From assembly GCA_029204225.1 (NCBI GenBank), contig CM055100.1, positions 23,439,810-23,503,809 on the forward strand: 64,000 nucleotides of DNA, in the 5' to 3' direction. The notes under the pieces are model-generated. The model had not been told where the DNA came from and made no database searches. It saw nothing but the letters and a program-made list of their open reading frames with translations. This document shows, one piece after another, positions 24,550-36,223 of the stretch. Position numbers and translations under genes: made by a program. This DNA is from Diphasiastrum complanatum. Its lineage: Eukaryota > Streptophyta > Lycopodiopsida > Lycopodiales > Lycopodiaceae. Numbering within the stretch: position 1 is the first letter of the stretch; each line of letters starts with the position of its first letter.

Positions 24550-26229
24550 TTAAATTGGATCAACAAAAAACAACTCTTTGTAGTACCTCCGTAGACGACC
24601 ACCATTGATGATAGTGTCTAGGAATACTCCATCAAGTGTTTGTAGTTGGACTGCTCCATTAGGGAAGATTTTATTGATAACATAAGGTCCTTCGCTTCTG
24701 AATTTCAGTTTTCCTAGATGCTTCTTACATGTGTAAAAGAGCACTTGATCACCTAAATGTAAATCTTTATTATGTAGGTGACGATCGTGCCAGGCCTTTT
24801 GGCGACGTATGTTAACCAATTGTGCATGATACGATATAAGTCGGGTCTCACACAATTGGGCTAACGTAAAGAGCCTGGTATTTACTTGTTGTTCAATGGT
24901 AGCTTTCTCACATAGATCCGTGGAGAAGGCTTGCATGACTCTCAAGGATGGTACCGAGAATTCAACATGCATTACTGCCTCTTGACCATATACGAGATGG
25001 AATGGGGTAACCCATCTAGTGGCCTTCTTGGGAGTTGTGTGGTTTCCCAATATGATCGGCTTGTTTCCACTATCTTGATTAAGATCTTACAAATCGTCTT
25101 GTTGGTGGATTCTGCCTGGCCATTACATCGAGGATAGTACGGAGTACTTTTGCGGTGAACAACAAGATAATGGCGGAGGAGATTATGATCACTTCATTTA
25201 AGAAGTGTGTGTCGCGATCACTAACAAGCTCTATTGGACAACCAAAACGCGTAATAATGTCTTAATAAAAAAAACGTGCTCCTATCTTCACATTGGCATC
25301 CTTTGTTGCACAAGCTTCTACCCACTTAGTTGCATAATCTGTTGCGATTAGGATATATCTTGCTTGTGTACTTTTTACTATTGGACTGATGGGTCCAACA
25401 AAGTCGATACCCCACTTATGGAAGGCTTTGTCTTCTGTAATGGGTGTCAGCGGTGTGAAGCCGACTTTTGTATTTTTCTTGGCTCGTCGGCAGACATCAC
25501 ATGTTTTAATGATAGCAAAGGTATCCTTAAACATGGATGGCCACCATAAGCCCTCTCGAAGGATGATTTTGACAGTCGCTTCAGCCGAGAAGTGACCATT
25601 GCCAATGCCTTCATGAGCCTAAGATATGATAGGACGTATCTCAGATTCATAAACACACCTGCGTATAATATCGTCAGTGCCCCTTTTATATAATTGTCCT
25701 GCTATGAGTTGAAAGGGTATTGCTTTTAGCAAAATTTTTCTCTTTGCTACCATACTTAGACCCTCTTTGAGTCGACCTGTGGTTAGGAACTGAGTGATTT
25801 CCTCTGCCCATAAGGGTGTGGCATCAATATGAAACAGACATGTATCAGGAAGATCGTCGTTTACTGGTGCATATGCCTTTTCAGCATTAGGAAGTCGGGA
25901 AAGATGATTGGCCATGAAATGTTGTGTTCCTTTCCTGACGACTACTTGGAAATTGAATTCCTTGAGTATTAACAACCATCGAGCTATACATCCCGTTTTA
26001 CGAGATTTATTAACACTATATAATAGGACTTGATGGTTTGTGTAGAAGACAAAGGTATGGCCTAATAAATAATGTCTTAGTTGTTATACAACGTAGACCA
26101 TGGCCAATCCTTCTCTCTCTGTTGTTGTATAGTTTACTTCAACAGGCATCAGTTGCCTGCTCAAAAAATGGATTGGAAAATCCTTTCCATATTCGTCCGG
26201 TTGTGCAAGGAGACCACCTATGGCAATGG
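24550..26229 (-). pseudogene. Gypsy pol 3' part: RNase H and integrase
   Basis: Read from 26229 downwards: RNase H with LLAQPDEYGKDFPIHF, EVNYTTTEREGLAMVYVV and the FNFQVVVRKGTQHFMANHLS end. Then the integrase zinc region (TCDVCRRAKK), core (KWGIDFVGPISP, YILIATDYATKWVEA) and the chromodomain-proximal end (TPFHLVYGQEAV, KLKFRSEGPYVI, GAVQLQTLDG). A frameshift near 25260 and stops break it. The 5' side is cut at 26229 inside the RT/RNase H boundary by an LTR fragment of the neighbouring Gypsy. It belongs with the accessory copy at 21.7-23.1 kb. Confidence 0.9.
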
Positions 26230-26332
26230 GCTCATTGGGCCATGGGCTTATACACGCAGGATGCCATGCCCTTGCAACACATTTTATTGGATGATTTTAT
26301 ATATTTACACTTTGTTGGGAATACCCCCAACA
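26230..26332 (-). mobile_element. Truncated Gypsy LTR (103 bp, 5' end of the LTR only)
   Basis: Minus strand begins TGTTGGGGGTATTCCCAACA and matches the first ~103 bases of the LTRs at 37368-38183 and 39139-39964. The rest is missing, and the sequence joins directly to RNase H of another Gypsy. It is probably the 3' LTR of the element extending to 38183, cut by deletion. Confidence 0.85.
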
Positions 26333-26379
26333 GGACCCACGGCTTGAAGTAGTGTCAGTCCCTCGGCACTCTGCCGGTT

Positions 26380-29211
26380 TAGTATAGCGTTTTCTTCGCC
26401 CGCCTTTGTTGGATCAGGTAGGTGGTGACGTCCTCCATGAAGTTGAGGCGGTCCAGTTTCTTCAAGTTCTTGGTCGTGTGAAGGGACTTGTGGACTCCTC
26501 GCAGCCAATCTTGGTCGACCCATGTTTGGAATCTGCGTGTCCATGGATCACCCAGACGCGCAGCTCGGTAATACACACGAGCGATTGGCAGCTGATCTTC
26601 GACTTTGTCTGAAGCTAGCGCCTTATTAGCGTCAAAAAATATGGATGGGAGAAAAGTGTGTCATTTAGTCTCGATTCCCATTAGATGTTCTAAGTCCCGG
26701 GCGTAAGTGGCTGCCGCGCGGACTGTTGGATCAGGGCAATTGATATAATGGGTTGCAAACACGGTGAGAGCCCTTCTGGCATCTACATCCGTAGTCCACC
26801 CATATTCTGACTGTATGATCGGCCAGTTAAAATTCTAAAGTGTGATCTTGTCCAGAGGGGTGCCACATTCCACCTATTTGGATATTCGGGTACATGGCAG
26901 GAAGTGCGCATTCACCCGTAATTGTTGTGGACTCGTCACGTAGGCCTTGATGGCTTGCGTCTCAGCAGTTGTATCTACTTGCCCTTGTTCTTGGCCTTCA
27001 GACCCTTGATCTTGGTTAAATCCCCCTGTTGCTTGCTAACTTTGGTCTTGGCTGGTACTGGCCTGTGCAGCATCAAAAATCAGTGGTAGTGGAATTACCA
27101 CAGGGGTGGGCTGGGCCTTCGTGTCCATGAATTTTTGACATGCCTTGAGGGCTTGCTTGGCCTGGGTGAGCTCATGAGTTGCGCTTGTCCGATATTTATT
27201 GAACTCTGCTTGGTAGCTATTTAAGGTTTGGTTATATACCTGCACCTGACGTCAAAGAAGATTCATTTCTGATTGAGAAAGCGACCTTGAGTCTGGTGCA
27301 GGTTGAGCTAACCAGACGAGCTTTTCATCTTGTAGGGCTTTGACCTTCGCGTCCCCAAACGCGTATTCTCTGCTTCCAAAAGGTTTAGTTGCGTCTGGAT
27401 GGGAGCAAGCCGTTGGGATGCTTCAGATTGAAGCTCTCGCACCTTTGTGGAGGCCTTTGTCAGCGCTTTGGAGAGGCTTTGGATATATTTGTTGAGGCCC
27501 TCCTCCTTCTGCTGCAGCTTGGCAATCTCCTGGTGCCCTTCTTGTTCATGTTGTTGCATTGGAATCAATTCGTGCTGCAACTTGATGAGGTCTGCTCGTG
27601 GCTGTGTGTTACTCGTCGCCAGGTGTAGTACCTTGCTTTCCAGAATGGCTTTGGCCACTACCGCATCCAGGATGTATTTTTCCAGAGTCTAGTACGTCGT
27701 CGTTAGGTTTGTGAGAGTAGCCGGTATCGGCCCCGACGACTTGTGGAATATCGTCGTCATTATCTTCGATCAGGTTCTCATTGGACCTGATGTCATCTGG
27801 GGCGGTAGGATCAGTCCGATCTGGCGATGGTACAAAAACTGTTTAAATAAATGCGTCATCAGACAATGGTTGGTTGCCCTCGGCAACCTTTGGTGGCAAA
27901 GTAGGTGGGGTCTGAGAAGCAACTGTGGAAACAGGGGTGAGGACGGTTTGTTCGAACGAGAGGGCGGGAGGAACAGAGGGGAACTGAAGGGTGGTGTGGA
28001 GTATGGAAGAAGGCGAAGATGGAGCAGAAAGGGTCTGGCGTGGGGGTGAAAAATTGATGACTTGCATCCACGCTAGAGTGTCTGGAGACAATTGAGAATC
28101 AGAAGGATTGAACGAAATGGAAGCAACGGTGGCGGCAGGAGTGATGGAGGATGCGATGGTGATGGACGGAATAGTGGATAATGGAACAGAGATAGGAATC
28201 GTATCAACAACAAAAACGGGGGTGGACACAAAAGCAGATGTGGATGGAACAGGAAGAGAGGTAGCAGCAAAAGAGATCGGAGTGGGGGGTTGCACGAAAG
28301 AAGAAGTGGCAGTTGTTCATGGGGGTGGTTAGTGCGGTAGTGGAGGTGCGTCTTCAGGTAGCAGGTGGAGATGTGGATGTAGAGGTAGTGCCATGCATTC
28401 GTTTGCTAGCCGTTGTGTTAATAACTGCAGGTTGGGAGGAGGTGGATGCTTGAGATGGCAGATAAAGGTTAGTATGTGGCACGAGGGTAGACAAAAGGGA
28501 TGAGCGTTGGAAACCGCGCACTTTCGCTTCGAGAAGTATGTAGGCAAAGTTACACAACAGGGGGCCTGCTGCGATATGCTCACGGTTGTTGGGTTTGATG
28601 GAGCTGGTTAGTTCACGAATAAGGAAGGTATGCCAGTCGTATGGCATAACGGAGGGGCTAGGGAATTCCAGAAAGGATTCCACTATCTGACTTAGCAGCT
28701 TAGACTAGATTCTGTCCTTGCGAAATGTTGAAATAACTAGAAAGTTATTCAACAGATGTGCAGCCACCTGAATGACAGGTTCCGTGATAGCATCTATCAG
28801 GTAACCATTGTTAGTCTGAATTGGGATTGTTGGTGCAGTTTGGGTGATGAAAGACTTGATCAGAGTTTTGGCATTGCGATGGGAGAAGGGCTGACGATCA
28901 CCAGACATAATGCCAATGGTAACCATCAAGTCGACGTTAATCCTGACCTTGTACGTGGTACCTTGGTACAAGAAGTGAAAACAAGTCTTTTCTTCATCCC
29001 AGGTGGCGTAAGCATGAAGGGCGAGGCCCATGTTAATCTCAGAATGGAAAAGCGTCGGGTAAAAACCCATTGCCTCTAGAAGTGGGCCGGTTGTCTGCAG
29101 CCATGGTTGGATCAAAGCATTAGAGAGTAGAGGCCAAATTTGTGTGGCCTCAGAGATGTCATGCTGGATCACCTGTTTGGTGCCAGAGTCTTCAGATGAT
29201 GAGGAGGCCAT
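26380..29211 (-). pseudogene. Gypsy accessory coding region downstream of pol
   Basis: Begins with an ATG at 29211. Module 1 (29211-28705): IQPWLQTTGPLLEAMGFYPT, CFHFLYQGTTYKVRINVDLM, then a helical region. Module 2 (28683-28354): MPYDWHTFLIRELTSSIKPN followed by Ser/Thr-rich sequence. A Pro/Ser/Thr-rich stretch (28330-27843) and an acidic patch follow. A coiled coil at 27658-27308 is rich in Gln, Glu and Leu. The C-terminal module is at about 26860-26380: DPTVRAAATYARDLEHLMGI, VYYRAARLGDPWTRRFQTW and LDRLNFMEDVTTYLIQQRRA. No retroviral enzyme motif is present. Module 1 faintly recalls the plant domain named 'putative plant transposon protein'; I am not sure. Stops and frameshifts break it. 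Its place matches the env-like slot of Athila or the extra ORFs of Tat elements, but I see no signal peptide or membrane segment. Function unknown. Confidence 0.7.
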
Positions 29212-30303
29212 GTTAGCAGTGATGATTAGAGGTCAAAAAATTAGGAAAAACGGTGGAAAATGGAAAAAGATGTGAAAACGACAGAAAACTGTGAATAACG
29301 AGTGTTGGATGACAAGAAATGTAGATCAGAGCACAGATCGATGTTCAATATGATCAAATGATAGCTGGTAGAAAGTTTGGTCACAAACGAAAAACTTGGT
29401 AATTTCAGTGTAAATTTTGGCAGAGCTTCGCTAGCAAAGGTGACAAATGACTCGAATTCAGTCCTTATATAGCGGAATTTAGAGTGCGTATTAGGTGAAA
29501 TCCACTTTTCCTTGCTCAGTTCCACCCAAATTTTGGCAGACACCTTCTTCACAAAATTCTAAGACCTTAGGGAAGTCTGCGAGAAATCAGAAGGTGATTT
29601 GGCTGCTATGCGAAGGTTATGCGAGGGTTCAAGCTGTCTGCGAGGGTTAAACTCTCACAAGAAGTGATCTCTCGCACAACTTGCTCCTGTGATTGGATTT
29701 TCAAGATCAAACCATGTAGGCAGACTAATTTCATTGCTCTATCCATTTAGGCACCTTGCGAGGGTTGGTAGGTTGATCTCGATGCTTTGCGAGGGTTCTG
29801 AAAATTCTGCTTCTGGGAACCCTCGCATACACTAGAAAATGGTGATTCCTCCATCAGGAACTCTTGCAGAGATTTTCATGGATGCATCTGGGTCAGATCT
29901 GGTGACTGTCCAAGTTTCAAGAGCTATCTCCCAGGGGATGTCAAAAAATCATGAAAAGTTGCTCTCTTAGAGTGTTTTTTGACGAGATCTCAAGATTTTC
30001 TGATTTTTAAGTTTTGTAAACTGGTAATCAGCCTCATCCAGGCTTGATCTAGCTGTTTGTAGTTCTCTGAAAGCTTTGATGGATACTTGGTAACAGATCC
30101 CTCAGTCAATCTGATGATCAGCTTCCTTCTTGATCCTATCTGGATTTGGATCCTTTTTGGATTCTGATGGATTGCCCTGATCTTGCCAGATTTGGCTGAA
30201 TCTTGATGGATTTAGCTTGATTTGGCTTGATCTTATTAGATCTAGCGGTGATGGCTTAGCAAATTAGCTTTTCGTAATGTGTCCCCACCAATCTGGATCT
30301 ATC
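29212..30303 (-). promoter_or_regulatory. Spacer between integrase and accessory region, with TGCGAGGGTT motifs
   Basis: No coding sequence. Between 29577 and 29830 the word TGCGAGGGTT or a close form recurs: 29609, 29620, 29639, 29757 and 29788 on plus, 29818 inverted, with weaker relatives. The same word fills the 5' leader of this element. Position just ahead of the accessory ATG suggests a promoter or protein-binding region, which is inference. Confidence 0.6.
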
Positions 30304-31850
30304 TCACTGTGGTGGCCAGTACTTGTGCAATCGGCTACCGTTGATGGGTGTATCGAATGGTGTCCCATCTAAATTTTCTAAATTCACGGCTCCATGATTA
30401 AGAATTTCCTTGATCCGATAGGGACCTTCACCTATGAATTTTAATTTCCCTTTGATCGCCTTGGTTTTATACATCAGGACCAGATTTCCGGAACAAAGAT
30501 CTTTCTTTTGTAACCGGCGATCATGCCATGCTTTGCGTCTTTTCTTTTCAGCTGCCAGTGCATGCACAGCTAGTAAGCGTGTTTCACAGAGTTTATGTAG
30601 AGCTTCATGGCATAGCTGTAGAGATTTGGACTCATTAAGACATTGCATGGTGGCAATCCTTAATGAAGGAACTAAAATATCTACTAGCATCACAGCATTC
30701 TGACCATATACCAATTGGAAGGGTGTTTGATCAGTGCTTCCTTTATATGTTGTCCTGAATGCCCACAATGCAGCATGCAACTTATGTTCCCAATCTGATC
30801 TGCTAGCTTCAATTGTTTTCGTGAGCACGCTACACAGAATCTTATTGGATGATTCTGCTTGCCCATTACCACGAGGATAATCAAGCATACTGGTTTTGTG
30901 GATCACGAAGAATTCCTCCAACAGGACCTTGATGGTCTCAATGATGAAATGGCTTCCGCGATCACTGACTAGCTCTATTGGGCATCCGAAGCGTACAATG
31001 ATATTTTCATAAAGGAACTTGGCAGTGGTCCTAGCATCAGCTACTCTTACTGTCGTGGCTTCGACCCATTTGGTGAGGTAGTCTGTGGCTACGATTACGT
31101 ATCGAGCCTGGAAACTCCTTGTCATAGGGTGAATTGGACCGATGTAATCCAATTTTCACTTTTTGAATGGTGCTTGGACTAAGACCGGGTGCAGTAGGTC
31201 ATAATTCAATCTCGTTGGTCTTCTCGCCCTTTGGCACACATCGCACTTTTTTAAGTATTCCTCCATATCCTTATAAATCGTTGGCCACCAACATCCTGAT
31301 TGCAAGATCTTGCGAACTGTAATGTCGGATGCAAAATGGCCCCCACCCATGCCTTCATGTGAAAGTGAAATGATCTAGGTGGCCTCATGAGAAAGAATAC
31401 CTGCCAAAGAATTCCGTCTGGTCCTCTTCGGTATAACTGGCCGGCAATCAGCTGATAAGGTCTAGCCTTCAAGATCAATTTCCACTGTTTCGCCTTTGGT
31501 AGTGATTTGTCTGGTTGGCCCCGCATTAGATATTCAACAATGTTGGCAGCCCATTCTGGTACTGTGTCCACGTAAAATAAGACAACATCTGCCAGCTCAT
31601 CATCAGGTTGGGTTGCAATCTCCTTCCTCTTGATTCGTGATACATGATCTGCCATGTAATGTTGTTTTCCCTTGTGAACTACTATCCGAAAATCAAATTC
31701 CAACAACAGAAGTAGCCATCTGGTGATTCTCCCGATGTTGCAAGTTTTATTAACAAGATAGAGCAAGGGTTGATGGTCCGTATAAAAAGCAAAATGTGTG
31801 GCCATCAGGTAATGTTGAAATTTTTTAACCACATAATTAATTGCCAGTGC
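30304..31850 (-). pseudogene. Gypsy RNase H (C-terminal part) and integrase
   Basis: RNase H end: YSTTEQEALAINYVVKKFQH, FYTDHQPLLYLVNK, RIVVHKGKQHYMADHVSR. Integrase zinc region: GGGHFASDITVRKIL, CDVCQRARRPTRL. Core: MDYIGPIHPMTRSFQ, YVIVATDYLTKWVEA, LVSDRGSHF and GNGQAESSNK (catalytic Glu). C-terminal GPY-type module: KFIGEGPYRIKEIL, GAVNLENLDG. The core frame 31152-30304 is open for 282 codons, the best preserved part of the element. Frame changes occur near 31350 and 31150. Confidence 0.93.
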
Positions 31851-32003
31851 TTCTTGTTCTGTGGTTGAATAATTCGTTTTGGTATCACTGAGCTGTCAGC
31901 TTGCAAATCGGATTGGAAAATCCTTTTTGTGTTCACCTGGCTGGGTTAAGACTACTCCAACTGCATACTTCGATGCGTCCGTATGCACGTGAAACTCAAT
32001 GGA

Positions 32004-32966
32004 TTAATTGGGTGGGCATAAGATTGGTGCTGAAACCAATGCATCCTTAAGCTTTAGCGCTTCCTCGTTCCAATGCGGATCCGTTGTGAGTTTGTAAATT
32101 GGTCGAGCTAACTCCGCAAAATCAAGAATGAAGATCCTATAATAGTTAGCATGACCCATGAAGATATAGACTTCGCGGATCGTCCCTGGTGGTGGTAGAT
32201 CAATAATGATCCTGATCTTTGATAGATCTGTGGCGATCCCGTGTCTTGAAACTATATAGCCGAGAATCAAGCCATGTGTTACCCAGAATTGACATTTTTT
32301 TGGATTCAGCGAGATCTGGTAGTCGCGGAGTTTTTGTAACACCTTCTCCAGGTTGGCTAAGTGTTCTGAGTCTGGTCCATGCACGCACAGATCCTCCAAG
32401 AAAAATTTTAGAAATTTTTGCAGATAACCTTTGAATGCCACCTGCATGACTCGTTGGAAGTTGCTTGGGGCATTGCAAAGTCCGAATGGCATCACTTTAT
32501 AGGCATAGGTTTTCCATTCCATGGCAAATGCTGTTTTGTGCTAGTCCTGGGGGGCTATCTTCACCTGGTTGTAACCGCTGAAGCCGTCTAGAAAATTGTA
32601 GGCCTCGGCGCCGGCTACTCTATTGAGGACACTTTCCGTAAATGGTAAAGAAAAATGATCTTTTCTGGTGACTGCATTTAGCACCTTCAGATTCACACAA
32701 ATCCGCATTTTGCCGTTCTTCTTGGATACTATAACTATCGGTGATACCCATTCGGTGTGCTCGATTTCATAGATAAAATTTGCATCCATCAGCTTCTGCA
32801 ACTCCTGCTTGATCAGCTCAGTATAATTCGGGTTACAACGGTAATAGCGGCTTACCTTAAGGACTGCTCCGTCCACCAAGGGTATGGTGTGTTGGACTAT
32901 TGTTGGTGGAATGTCCTGTAGGTCACTATAACTCCAGGAAAAACAGTCTTTATATTCCACCAACAA
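32004..32966 (-). pseudogene. Gypsy reverse transcriptase
   Basis: Two frames separated by a stop at about 32540. First: FIYEIEHTEWVSPIVIVSKK, RICVNLKVLNAVTRKDHFSL, FLDGFSGYNQVKIAP (first catalytic Asp in FLDG). Second: MPFGLCNAPSNFQRVM, then FFLEDLCVHG where family members have a two-Asp FxDD box, and LNPKKCQFWV, LGYIVSRHGIATD. The Asp-to-Glu change at an active-site residue, with the internal stop, indicates an inactive enzyme. Confidence 0.92.
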
Positions 32967-32999
32967 TGATCGTAGTCTCTTGAACTGTGTGGGTGTTAA

Positions 33000-34600
33000 C
33001 TACTCTCCCACATGCACTATCTTTTCTTCTTCATCTGGCTCGGCAAGATTCATTGGCTGTGTTTGCGCAGGTCCCTCAAAGACTTGTTTCGCTGGTGCCT
33101 GACTTTGATCAGGTTCTCTCTGGGCTTGCGGCATCATGATTACCACGTCGTCTAAGGTGTAATTCTTGAAACTCTCAAGCATCTCGTGAACTGGCGCTCA
33201 TCGAGATTCCTCTTTTTGCATATTGATCTTAGCCCGACTGGTCATTTTTTTGATTTTTTGTCACTTGTGTAGAAGATGACGTTGTATCTGAATCTATCTT
33301 GATTGACTTCAAAGAATCCAACACTTTTTTTTTTTCTCTTTTTGTCATTTTGGTGGACTCATCCTTGTTGTCTTTCACCGGGACTACCGTGACATTCGCC
33401 TCATGGTTGCAAATATCAACATCCACTGTAGCTATCACCTCTTCAGGTAGATCACTCCATCGGATCACCTGGTTTTAGCATTGCTTCAACTAATTCTTCT
33501 TATTTGCAGGTGCCTTGGGTGGATCGATCCTTGAGACCTTTGCCATGGCAGACTTTTGTGGTGGTTGAGCTAGTACTTTCTTGGTTCCGTAACGATCCGG
33601 GTCCATGTGATGTAGGACCTGTTCATCAGTCAACTCAATCTCCTTATTATAAGTTAGAGCATGTTGCCAAGGGACTAGATCATCGTCCACTGGGTTCTCA
33701 ATAGGCTCTGCTGACAGCCATGCTACGTTTATCATATTCACCCCGAATGTGATTGGTGTGTCCATGGTGTAACATTTGGGTGAAGAAGTACTAGGTTCTG
33801 GATCTGATTCATATTGACATGTCTGGCAGTCAATAGTTGCTAATACATCTGTCCATATCATGACATCCGTCTCTGAATCATAGTGACCTCCCTTGGTCGG
33901 CCTTGGGTGATCAATCGTGTGATCTGTCATGGATGATCCGTCATTAGCTTTGGGTGCAATAGCTTTCACCGCCCATGTGGTTGGATCAACCTTTACAGCC
34001 TGTTCTCTATTCTCAAAGTTGAGTTTTCCCATACCCCAGTTGTGTACTACTTGCGCAGTCCTCAACCATGGTCTTCCCAGTAAGACACGGTATGCAGATG
34101 GAGATTCAGGTATATCCATTACTACAAAAGTAATCACAAACTGCATGCCTGCTATCTTTACATAGATATCGGCAACTACACCTTTCGGTTTTACACAGGA
34201 TTGATCTGCCAGCTTGATGACGAATCTTGTTGGCTTCAACCCTTGTAAATCTCATTTTTCATATAAAGTAGTGGAGATCAAATTGACACCCGATCCTCCA
34301 TCTACCACTATTGCTTCGTCCTCGTATCTCTTGTGTTTGATGGACAAAGTGATGTTGTGTTTCTCACTTTCTCATGCTGCTCCGATGTGGAGGACGTTAC
34401 TTGTTTCTTCATAGCCCTTACAATATATGGGCTCCGGTGCTACTGGCTCCTCATCCACTTTGGCCCATTCAGCTAGAAGGCTTTTTGCTTGTGGTGCAAT
34501 CCGCAGTAGTTTTCCGAGTGGTAAACTAACACGGCTTGATAATAAAAGGATGAGCCTTTCAGTGCGTGGTTCCTCAGGCTCCACCATGTGAAAAGGTGGT
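33000..34600 (-). pseudogene. Gypsy aspartic protease and pro-RT linker
   Basis: The protease signature VVDGGSGVNLISTTLYEK is at about 34340-34260, followed by a stop and then RFVIKLADQS, VVADIYVKIAGMQFVITFVV and LLGRPWLRTAQVVHNWG. The linker (33860-33490) contains TPITFGVNMINVAWL and LTDEQVLHHMDPDRYGT. That linker is conserved in the relic at 40.2 kb. The active site reads D-G-G rather than the retropepsin D-S/T-G. The plus-strand relative reads D-G-S and the 40-kb relic D-S-G. Confidence 0.85.
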
Positions 34601-34611
34601 TCATGTTGGTG

Positions 34612-36223
34612 CTACCGATCATTCTGATCAGTGCGCAGTGGTGAGCCTACTTGCGGTTCCCGTTTGACGCCGACTGGAGGTTCTGTGGGATTGTTTCTTT
34701 CTTGCTCTTTTTCCTCCGCTTGTGCTTTCTGTACCCAGTGTCTTATTTTCTGGTACTGTCTTCTCTCTTTCTTCACATTTGGATATGGCGATGAAGTTGA
34801 GGGTTGGTCATCAGTGACCGATGGTGGTGGTGAGGGAGCCATTTCCTTCCTCTTCGGTGCTCACATAACAGCTAACACAGGAGTGTGGAATTGCCGACCT
34901 TTCGCCTTGGTGCTGAGTTTGAGCTGCATAGGCCGAAACATATTCATTCATGGCAGGATCCATAAATGGTTCATCAGGTCCGGACCATTGCTGTTGCTCA
35001 GGTTGAGGTGGCATTTGCATCTCTGGTTCCACTGCTGTCAGGTTTACATGGGCCACTTGTTGATTGGTTGGCCCTGGTGGAGCAGGTAAGGCCATACGCT
35101 GTGGTTGATCTGGTGCGCCGTACCTTGGTGCCGCGTTGGGTGCCCCTTGATGGTAGGGATAAGAAGTCTGATAAGGACTTCTCTTCTGTTGAACAATCCG
35201 GGGGTTGAACGGGCAAAATGCCATATCGTGCGATATTGCATTGCACAGATGGTAGAATCTATGTGTTAGTCCCAGATTTTGCTTTATGACTGGACACTCA
35301 TTCGCTATATGGTTTTGCGTGCACATTGGGCAACATACATTTTTCCGTCTTGGATACTGCAGCTGGTTTGGTTCTGGTTGATGTGGTGTTACTACTACGG
35401 ATCCCTGTAAGGCCTCCAGTTTCTAGTCAAACTGCACCGTAAGTTGCTCCATCTGCTGTTTGTGTAATTTTGTCATTTGTTCCAACAGCAGTTTTGTGGA
35501 TAGAGTAGATGCAGTTGATGATGATGATGCTATTGAGGGAGTAGGGGTGTGGGTGAATGGATATTTGTCGTCAGATCCCTCATTCTGTTCCCTGATGGCA
35601 TCTTCCATAGCTTCTTGCAGAATAGCATACTGCTCTCGTCATTTCAGTTCTCTTTTGATGCTTCGTGGTAGTCGGGCTAGGAACCACATGATCACCGCAT
35701 GATCAGGAGTTAGGGCTGCACTGCACTCGGATTGTAAGTGTTTGTCCCGCCCAATATAGTCCCTGACCCTTTCTCGTTTTCCCATTTTGACTTTGCTCAG
35801 CAGGAGGAAAGGGTCTTCCAGGAACTTTCTTGGTTTAAAGCACATAATGAGAGCCGTCTTAACCGCCTCCCAGGTAGATTTTTCTTCCTCTAACAGGTTG
35901 AAAAACCAATCTTGAGACACTGCCAATAAGGACATGGGGAACAACATCAACTTCTCCGCAAGTGTCCGTTTGTTGTAGATTTCACAAGCTTGCTTGAAGA
36001 TCTGGAGGAATCGGATGGAATCTGATGATCTGTCATATTTAGGTATTTCCATCTGTGGTGCTCTCCAGACTGCTTGCAAGGGAGCGACAGGTACAGGTTG
36101 GCCCATTGGATCCATTGGTACTGGTTTCGGTTCTGCCTCTTGTTGCACGACTGCTAATCTGGGAAGGTGTGGTGCTTGATTTGCTATCCTTCGTGCTATT
36201 GATCGTCCTGATCTCAAATTCAT
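34612..36223 (-). pseudogene. Gypsy gag with two Cys/His knuckles
   Basis: Starts MNLRSGRSIARRIANQ at 36223. The capsid-like gag domain covers 36050-35640 (RFLQIFKQACEIYNKRTLAE, WEAVKTALIMCFKPRKF, VIMWFLARLPRSIKREL). A zinc knuckle region follows at about 35350-35210, with CPMCTQNHIANECP and CNAISHDMAFCPFN. A Pro/Gln-rich tail ends near 34612 (KKERRQYQKIRHWVQKAQAE). The family role is to package element RNA. Stops near 35630 and 35330 break the frame. Confidence 0.88.

Noticed and set aside
26405-28332. Plus-strand frames antisense to the accessory region
   Set aside because: They are shadows; the minus-strand frames show matching module order in other copies and the plus-strand ones do not.
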